From positions 100,072 to 164,071 of the forward strand of contig CAZFBA010000005.1 in NCBI GenBank assembly GCA_964517135.1: a stretch of 64,000 nt of DNA, in the 5' to 3' direction. Shown in pieces: positions 59,653-64,000 of this stretch. The DNA is from CAZFBA01 sp964517135 (GTDB lineage Bacteria > Cyanobacteriota > Vampirovibrionia > JBFMGH01). The notes beneath the pieces are model-generated. The model was not told the DNA's origin and made no database searches. It was given only the letters and a program-made list of their open reading frames with translations. Numbering within the stretch: the stretch's first letter is position 1; the number at the start of each line of letters is the position of its first letter. The position numbers and the translations under genes are program-made.

Positions 59653-60024
59653 GTGCCGACAATCAGTCAATTAGTAAGAAAAGAACGTAAACTGTTAAAA
59701 GATAAAACCAAATCTCCGGCATTAATGAACTGTCCCCAGAGAAGGGGTGTCTGTACACGTGTCTATACAACAACTCCTAAAAAGCCTAATTCAGCACTGA
59801 GAAAGGTTGCAAGGGTAAGGTTAACTAATGGATACGAAGTAACAAGCTATATTCCGGGTATCGGGCATAATCTGCAAGAGCACTCTGTTGTATTAATTAG
59901 AGGTGGCAGGGTGAAAGACCTTCCCGGGGTTAGATATCATATCATTCGTGGTACCTTAGATGCTGCAGGCGTCAAAGACAGGCTTCAAGGGAGAAGTAAA
60001 TATGGTACTAAACGGCCTAAGTAG
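59653..60024 (+). CDS. rpsL: Ribosomal protein uS12
   Basis: uS12 sits at the decoding centre of the small subunit. At 123 residues it is highly conserved: PTISQLVRKERK, TTTPKKPNSALRKVARVRL and PGVRYHIIRGTLD. The Lys of TPKKPNSA, where streptomycin-resistance changes occur, is wild type. The start is GTG 59653, with AAAGGAGG 7 nt upstream. First gene of the rpsL-rpsG-fusA group. Confidence 0.97.
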   Translation: MPTISQLVRKERKLLKDKTKSPALMNCPQRRGVCTRVYTTTPKKPNSALRKVARVRLTNGYEVTSYIPGIGHNLQEHSVVLIRGGRVKDLPGVRYHIIRGTLDAAGVKDRLQGRSKYGTKRPK

Positions 60025-60076
60025 CAGTTTATTGTTTCAAAAATAGTATATAATAAAGCAAAGAGGACAATATAGC

Positions 60077-60547
60077 ATGTCAAGAAGAAATAAACCACCA
60101 AAAAGAATGCCGCCGCCGGATCCAATTTACAGAGATCAGGTTGTTGCAAAGTTTATTAATAGACTGATGACCAGAGGCAAAAGAAGTATAGCTGAAAAAA
60201 TCTTTTATAGTGCTATGGAGACTGTAAAAGAGAAAACTAAAAAAGAACCGCTGGAAATTTTCCGGAAGGCTTTACAGAATGTTACCCCTCTGGTAGAAGT
60301 AAAAGCCCGTCGTATAGGTGGTTCTACCTATCAGGTTCCAATGGAAGTTAGGCCTGATCGTGGTGAAGCCCTTGCGTCTGTATGGTTAATTAAACACGCC
60401 AGAGCACGTGGTGGCAAGAGTATGACTGAAAAGCTTACCAACGAGATACTTGATGCCTATAATAACGTTGGAGCTTCCATAAAGAAAAAAGAAGATACCC
60501 ACAAAATGGCTGAAGCTAACAAAGCTTTTGCCCATTACAGGTATTAA
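60077..60547 (+). CDS. rpsG: Ribosomal protein uS7
   Basis: uS7 organises the 3' domain of 16S rRNA in the small subunit head. The 156 residues carry RDQVVAKFINRLMTRGKRS, VEVKARRIGGSTYQVPMEV and MTEKLTNEILDAYNNVG. It follows rpsL by 52 nt. The gap to fusA is 188 nt and holds a MITE copy, which is unusual for this tight gene group. Confidence 0.97.
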   Translation: MSRRNKPPKRMPPPDPIYRDQVVAKFINRLMTRGKRSIAEKIFYSAMETVKEKTKKEPLEIFRKALQNVTPLVEVKARRIGGSTYQVPMEVRPDRGEALASVWLIKHARARGGKSMTEKLTNEILDAYNNVGASIKKKEDTHKMAEANKAFAHYRY

Positions 60548-60644
60548 TAAAACTTATAACCTGAAAAGTAAAACAAGTTTAACTTTATTAAAGGTTGCTT
60601 GTTTTATTTTTTTTTATTTCACCTTAAAATGTCAATAACTGTAA

Positions 60645-60703
60645 AAGACTTATGCATAACTTGAAAACCAGAAAATCTATCATCTTAGTTATGTGCCGGT
60701 TTA
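60645..60703. mobile_element. MITE-like element, short form, copy F
   Basis: A 59-bp element starting AAGACTTATGCATAAC and ending GTTATGTGCCGGTTTA, flanked by perfect 5-bp direct repeats TGTAA at 60640-60644 and 60704-60708. On the minus strand it is almost identical to copy D (GATGATAGATTTTCTGG and beyond). It sits between rpsG and fusA, 33 nt before the fusA start codon, so it is transcribed with the operon or brings structure to the fusA leader. Confidence 0.82.
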
Positions 60704-60735
60704 TGTAATTAAAGCTTAATAAGGAAATCAAAGCT

Positions 60736-62817
60736 GTGCCCAGGAAATATCCCCTAAGTAACATAAGAAACATAGGTATAGTTGCTCACATTGACGCAGG
60801 CAAAACGACAACCACTGAGCGTATACTGTTTTATACTGGCTTTCTGCATAAAATGGGAGAAGTGCATCTGGGTACATCTTTTACTGACTGGATGGAGCAG
60901 GAAAAAGAACGGGGAATTACAATTACTTCTGCGGCTGTATCTTGCTTCTGGAAAGATCATCAGATAAACATTATTGATACACCGGGTCATGTTGATTTTA
61001 CGGCCGAAGTTGAAAGGGCTCTCAGGGTTCTTGATGGTATGATTGGTGTATTTTGCGGTGTAGCTGGTGTTCAGTCTCAGTCTGAAACTGTATGGCGCCA
61101 GGCAAATAAGTATAAGGTACCCCGTATTGCTTTTGTTAACAAGCTTGACAGGCTTGGAGCTAACTTTTACAGGGTGCTTGATCACATTAGAAACCGGTTG
61201 CAGTCAAATGTGTATCCGATATTCTTGCCAGTAGGCCTTGAAGACAAACATACAGGTGTTATTGATGTTATACGTCAGAGAGCTTATATTTATACCACCG
61301 AAGAAGGTGATAAATTTCAAGAAGAACAGGTTCCTGAAGATCAAAAAGAAGAAGCTAAAATAGCTAGAGAAAATCTAATAGAAGCTGTTTCAGAAGTAGA
61401 TGATGATTTAATGGCTAAATATATTGAAGGTGAGTCTATAACAGAAGAAGAGCTTATGTCAGCTCTGCGCAGGGCTACTGTGATTAATAAGATAGTTCCT
61501 GTGTGCTGTGGCGCTGCCTTCAAAAACAAAGGGGTTCAAATGTTACTGGATTCTATTCTCCAGTATTTACCTTCACCTGAAGATATTCCTTATGTTGATG
61601 CCCTTAACATGAAAGAAGAAGCAATTAAGCTAAAATGTGGAGATGACGAACCCTTCTTTGGGCTGGTCTTTAAGCTTCAAAGTGATCCTTATGTTGGCAG
61701 TCTCTCTTATTTTAGGGTATATTCAGGAAAAATGCCCACAAATAAAGCTGTTCAGAATTCTTCAAAAGCTAAAAAAGAACGGGTGAACAGAATACTTCAG
61801 ATGCAGGCCGATTCAAGAACAGACCTTCAGGAGATGTCAACAGGTGATATTGTAGCTCTTGTAGGTATGAAGTTTGCATCAACGGGTGATACACTTTGTG
61901 AGATAGAAAATCCTGTTCTTTTAGAGTCTATTACATTTCCAGAGCCTGTTATATCAGTGGCTATTGAACCCAGAACACAGGCAGATCAGGATAAATTACA
62001 GCAGACCCTTGATAGGCTCTCCGATGAAGATCCTACATTCAGAACCAAAGTAGACGAAGAAACCGGCCAAACCCTTATATCAGGAATGGGAGAGCTTCAC
62101 CTTGATGTGCTTGTTACCCGTATCATTAATGATTTTAAGGTTAATGTAAAGGTTGGCAAACAACAGGTTTCTTACAGAGAATCCATAACAGGCAAAGCCA
62201 GAGTAGAAGGGAAATTTATAAGACAAACAGGTGGTAAAGGTAATTATGGTCACGTTGTTATAGAGTTAGAGCCAAATGAACCCGGTAAAGGCTATGTGTT
62301 TACTAATGCCCTTCCAGCTGGTAGCCCTGTTAAGCCTTTTGTGCCTTCTATCAAGCAGGGGGTAAAAGAGGCTATGCTGGGTGGTGCTTTTGCAGGTTAT
62401 GAAATTATAGATATAAAAGTAACTCTGCTTAATGGTACAGTCCATGAAGTAGATAGTACAGAGCTGGCCTATAAAATTGCAGCAGCTCAGGCTTTAAGAG
62501 ACGGGGTTTTGAAGGCAAATCCAGTTTTAATGGAACCTGTTATGAAAGTCGAAGTAGAAGTCCCGGAAGATTATCTGGGTGATGTTATTGGAGATTTGAA
62601 TTCCCGGAGAGGCCGTATAGTAGGTATTACACCAATAGAAGGTACGATGATTCAGCAGGTCAGATCAATGACTCCTCTTGCTGAAATGTTTGGCTATGCA
62701 ACAACAATTAGAAGCTTAACTCAGGGAAGAGGCACATTTACAATGGAATTTGCTCTCTATGAGCCTGTACCTGAAAATATAACAAAGAATATGGGCTTTG
62801 TTCAACTTTCAATGTAA
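60736..62817 (+). CDS. fusA: Elongation factor G
   Basis: EF-G is the GTPase that drives ribosome translocation and recycling. The 693 residues have the G1 motif AHIDAGKTT near residue 18. RGITITSAAVSCFW, DTPGHVDFTAEVERALRVLD and NKLDRLGANF follow, then domains II-V (SGMGELHLDVL, REPLAEMFGYAT-like TPLAEMFGYATTIRSLTQGR). The start is GTG 60736, with AAGGAAA upstream. tuf, which often follows, is replaced by a lytic transglycosylase gene. Confidence 0.97.
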   Translation: MPRKYPLSNIRNIGIVAHIDAGKTTTTERILFYTGFLHKMGEVHLGTSFTDWMEQEKERGITITSAAVSCFWKDHQINIIDTPGHVDFTAEVERALRVLDGMIGVFCGVAGVQSQSETVWRQANKYKVPRIAFVNKLDRLGANFYRVLDHIRNRLQSNVYPIFLPVGLEDKHTGVIDVIRQRAYIYTTEEGDKFQEEQVPEDQKEEAKIARENLIEAVSEVDDDLMAKYIEGESITEEELMSALRRATVINKIVPVCCGAAFKNKGVQMLLDSILQYLPSPEDIPYVDALNMKEEAIKLKCGDDEPFFGLVFKLQSDPYVGSLSYFRVYSGKMPTNKAVQNSSKAKKERVNRILQMQADSRTDLQEMSTGDIVALVGMKFASTGDTLCEIENPVLLESITFPEPVISVAIEPRTQADQDKLQQTLDRLSDEDPTFRTKVDEETGQTLISGMGELHLDVLVTRIINDFKVNVKVGKQQVSYRESITGKARVEGKFIRQTGGKGNYGHVVIELEPNEPGKGYVFTNALPAGSPVKPFVPSIKQGVKEAMLGGAFAGYEIIDIKVTLLNGTVHEVDSTELAYKIAAAQALRDGVLKANPVLMEPVMKVEVEVPEDYLGDVIGDLNSRRGRIVGITPIEGTMIQQVRSMTPLAEMFGYATTIRSLTQGRGTFTMEFALYEPVPENITKNMGFVQLSM

Positions 62818-62880
62818 GTTTTAGAAACTTTACAAAATTGCTTGAAATTCAATCTGTGATTATTCTTAATAAGGTCACAG

Positions 62881-63489
62881 ATGAAAAAACTACGTTTAAC
62901 ATACATATCTTTCATGTTTATTTGCTTGCTGACTACTGGATGCGCAGGAAGCATGAAGTCGGGCAAGGTATCAGTAGGTCAGAATGTACCTGCTACGGTT
63001 GTCAGGCCATCTAATACCTATATACCACGTGATAACTCTTTGCCAGCTGTTACGCTTGAGTCCCTTACTGCTTACATAAATGATTATAATAAAAAGCTTG
63101 ATTATTCAGATGCAAGGCTCATTGCGGATGTTATACTGAGAGTGAGCACTAAGCACCGTATTGACTATAAGGTGGTAACGGCTCTTGTAGCTATAGAGTC
63201 AGGTTTTAGGCCAAATGTAACTTCTCCCAGTGGTGCGATGGGTTTAGGGCAACTTATGCCGGCTACAGCCCGCTCTTTGAAGGTTAATAACCCTTATGAT
63301 CCTATGGATAACCTTAACGGAGCTGTAAAATTATTGCGCTCAAATCTTGAAAAGTATGAGGGTGATATCAATTATGCTCTGGCTGCATATAAAATGGGTT
63401 GTGGGGCTGTTTCAAGATCAGGCATAAGCCAGTCTAGTACCATTCGATATATTCAAAATATACGTAAAATCTTTGATTCTGTTCCGTAA
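62881..63489 (+). CDS. Lytic transglycosylase (SLT domain) lipoprotein
   Basis: Cuts peptidoglycan between MurNAc and GlcNAc. The lipoprotein signal occupies residues 1-21, with lipobox-like TTGC (the Thr at -3 is less usual). A ~60-residue linker is followed by the SLT domain: catalytic Glu in VAIESGFRPN near residue 108, SPSGAMGLGQLMPATA, and YALAAYKMGCGAV. The 202 residues suit a small MltC/Slt-like enzyme. It lies 63 nt past fusA, and its own terminator follows. Confidence 0.9.
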   Translation: MKKLRLTYISFMFICLLTTGCAGSMKSGKVSVGQNVPATVVRPSNTYIPRDNSLPAVTLESLTAYINDYNKKLDYSDARLIADVILRVSTKHRIDYKVVTALVAIESGFRPNVTSPSGAMGLGQLMPATARSLKVNNPYDPMDNLNGAVKLLRSNLEKYEGDINYALAAYKMGCGAVSRSGISQSSTIRYIQNIRKIFDSVP

Positions 63490-63516
63490 TTAATGGAAAC
63501 AATTATAGTTAGCGTT

Positions 63517-63545
63517 AAAGCACTTAATAGGTGCTTTTTTTTGTT
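63517..63545 (+). terminator. Rho-independent terminator
   Basis: AAAGCAC pairs with GTGCTTT around a seven-base loop, then a long T-run. It lies 27 nt after the lytic transglycosylase gene and ends the fusA-proximal unit. Confidence 0.88.
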
Positions 63546-63652
63546 TTTCTGTGTGATTAAAATCACTTTTCTGAAGTAATGATTATCACTGATCGAAAAG
63601 CTTAAAGATTCTATTATAGACTTGTAAGCTGATGGATGGAGATTATTAAAAA

Positions 63653-63772
63653 ATGATTATTTCAAGTTTATTTGGAGAAATTATAAATATGTTTGACGCA
63701 CAGCAAATGTTATTTGCTCAACAGCTAATAGGTTTGCTGATAATAGCAAGAATAGTAGATTTAAAGTTTTAG
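63653..63772 (+). CDS. Possible small protein (39 aa)
   Basis: A short frame from ATG 63653 to TAG 63770-63772. The product starts MIISSLFGEIINMFDAQQML and has an amphipathic to hydrophobic C-terminal half (LIGLLIIARIVDL). A GGAG lies about 12 nt before the first ATG. A second ATG at 63689 has a GGAG about 10 nt upstream and would give 27 residues. A terminator at 63837 supports a short transcript here. No family was recognised. Confidence 0.4.
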   Translation: MIISSLFGEIINMFDAQQMLFAQQLIGLLIIARIVDLKF

Positions 63773-63836
63773 CTATAACCTTAACCCTCTAATAACACCC
63801 TATCTCATATCTATAACCACATATATTTATTACTAA

Positions 63837-63869
63837 TTGCCCTTAATGCTTTTTAAGGGTAATTTTTTT
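63837..63869 (+). terminator. Rho-independent terminator
   Basis: TTGCCCTTA pairs with TAAGGGTAA (one G-U pair) around eight bases, then T7. It lies 65 nt after the small ORF at 63653. Confidence 0.8.
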
Positions 63870-63878
63870 AACTAAAAA

Positions 63879-64000
63879 AAGACTAATGCATAACTATAAC
63901 AATAGATTTTTTGGTTTCGATTTTCAAAAATTTTAATAATGAAGTTATGGGTTGAACGAGCAGGCGTAGCCTGGGAGTGAGACCCCATGCCTTCCTTTAG
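63879..64000 (+). mobile_element. MITE-like element, long form, copy C (cut by window edge)
   Basis: It starts AAGACTAATGCATAAC and matches the minus strand of copy A through GGGTTGAACGAGCAGGCG, GCCTGGGAGTGAGACC and CCTTCCTTTAG, where the window ends. The left flank is AAAAA, so the right flank outside the window should be AAAAA too if it has a 5-bp duplication. Confidence 0.82.

Noticed and set aside
1..64000. CRISPR array, prophage, rRNA operon or complete insertion sequence
   Set aside because: No regularly spaced repeats, phage structural genes, rRNA or transposase genes were seen. The only mobile DNA is the MITE-like family.

Overview
The window is an AT-rich bacterial chromosome segment with an outer membrane (an LptD/OstA-like protein, MlaE, a SPOR protein, a lytic-transglycosylase lipoprotein). 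The most telling lineage marker is an OmpR-type regulator at 48426-49172 that reads like the cyanobacterial master regulator RpaB almost end to end. There is also a PBS-lyase-type HEAT-repeat protein and a dnaN that is not next to dnaA. No photosynthesis gene is present, and fermentative aromatic amino-acid lyases are. I infer a non-photosynthetic sister lineage of Cyanobacteria (Melainabacteria/Vampirovibrionia-like). That placement is inference, not proof.

Layout. 1-3.3 kb: recF (cut by the window edge), dnaN, then a gene-free ~1 kb stretch with a cluster of DnaA-box-like nonamers that I read as a candidate replication origin. 3.3-8.6 kb: the envelope unit lptD-accD-accA and a coiled-coil M23 peptidase with a 34-residue membrane ORF in front. 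9.1-20.3 kb: tRNA-Gln with rplY, a LarC N-domain protein, grpE-dnaJ, a YVTN beta-propeller, a HEAT protein, queC-DUF366, a SPOR protein and two low-complexity or adhesin-like proteins. 20.4-29 kb: TPR protein, sugar nucleotidyltransferase, DUF1015 protein, a strange Gln/Met/Ala-rich EF-hand protein, a LuxR-type regulator and larE-larB. 29.7-34.9 kb: a division and wall cluster, rsmH-ftsL-ftsI-murE. 34.9-40.1 kb: a four-gene signalling operon (multidomain histidine kinase, CheY-like regulator, a GspE/PilB-like protein with destroyed ATPase motifs, a GGDEF protein). 41.2-46.6 kb: UDP-glucuronate/UDP-xylose synthesis (ugd, uxs) with a flippase-like protein and a GT2 transferase, facing a DegT-family protein that lacks its PLP lysine. 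46.6-50.9 kb: TPR/TrmB pair, rpaB-like gene, a TadE-like pilin, a cysteine-cluster protein. 50.9-57.6 kb: queA, tandem tnaA and tyrosine phenol-lyase, mlaE, ilvE. 59.6-63.5 kb: the str genes rpsL-rpsG-fusA and a lytic transglycosylase.

The two most striking discoveries are these. (1) A family of non-autonomous, MITE-like elements: six copies, about 59-221 bp, with related terminal inverted repeats. Each of the five complete copies is bounded by its own perfect 5-bp target-site duplication (AATAA, TTTTA, ATAAA, CATTA, TGTAA). One copy sits inside the str gene group between rpsG and fusA. (2) The signalling operon at 34890-40131, in which several catalytic or phosphorylation sites have been lost while the folds are kept: Walker A Lys to Glu, Walker B Glu to Lys, the receiver acidic pair to Asn-Asn, and a GGDEF remnant. 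This suggests a regulatory pseudo-ATPase module tied to pili or secretion and cyclic-di-GMP. Other notable points are a LarC that consists only of its N-terminal domain, a paired GTATATA-N5-TATATAC inverted repeat, and several well-supported small genes.

All calls come from reading the sequence by eye. No database search or alignment program was run.
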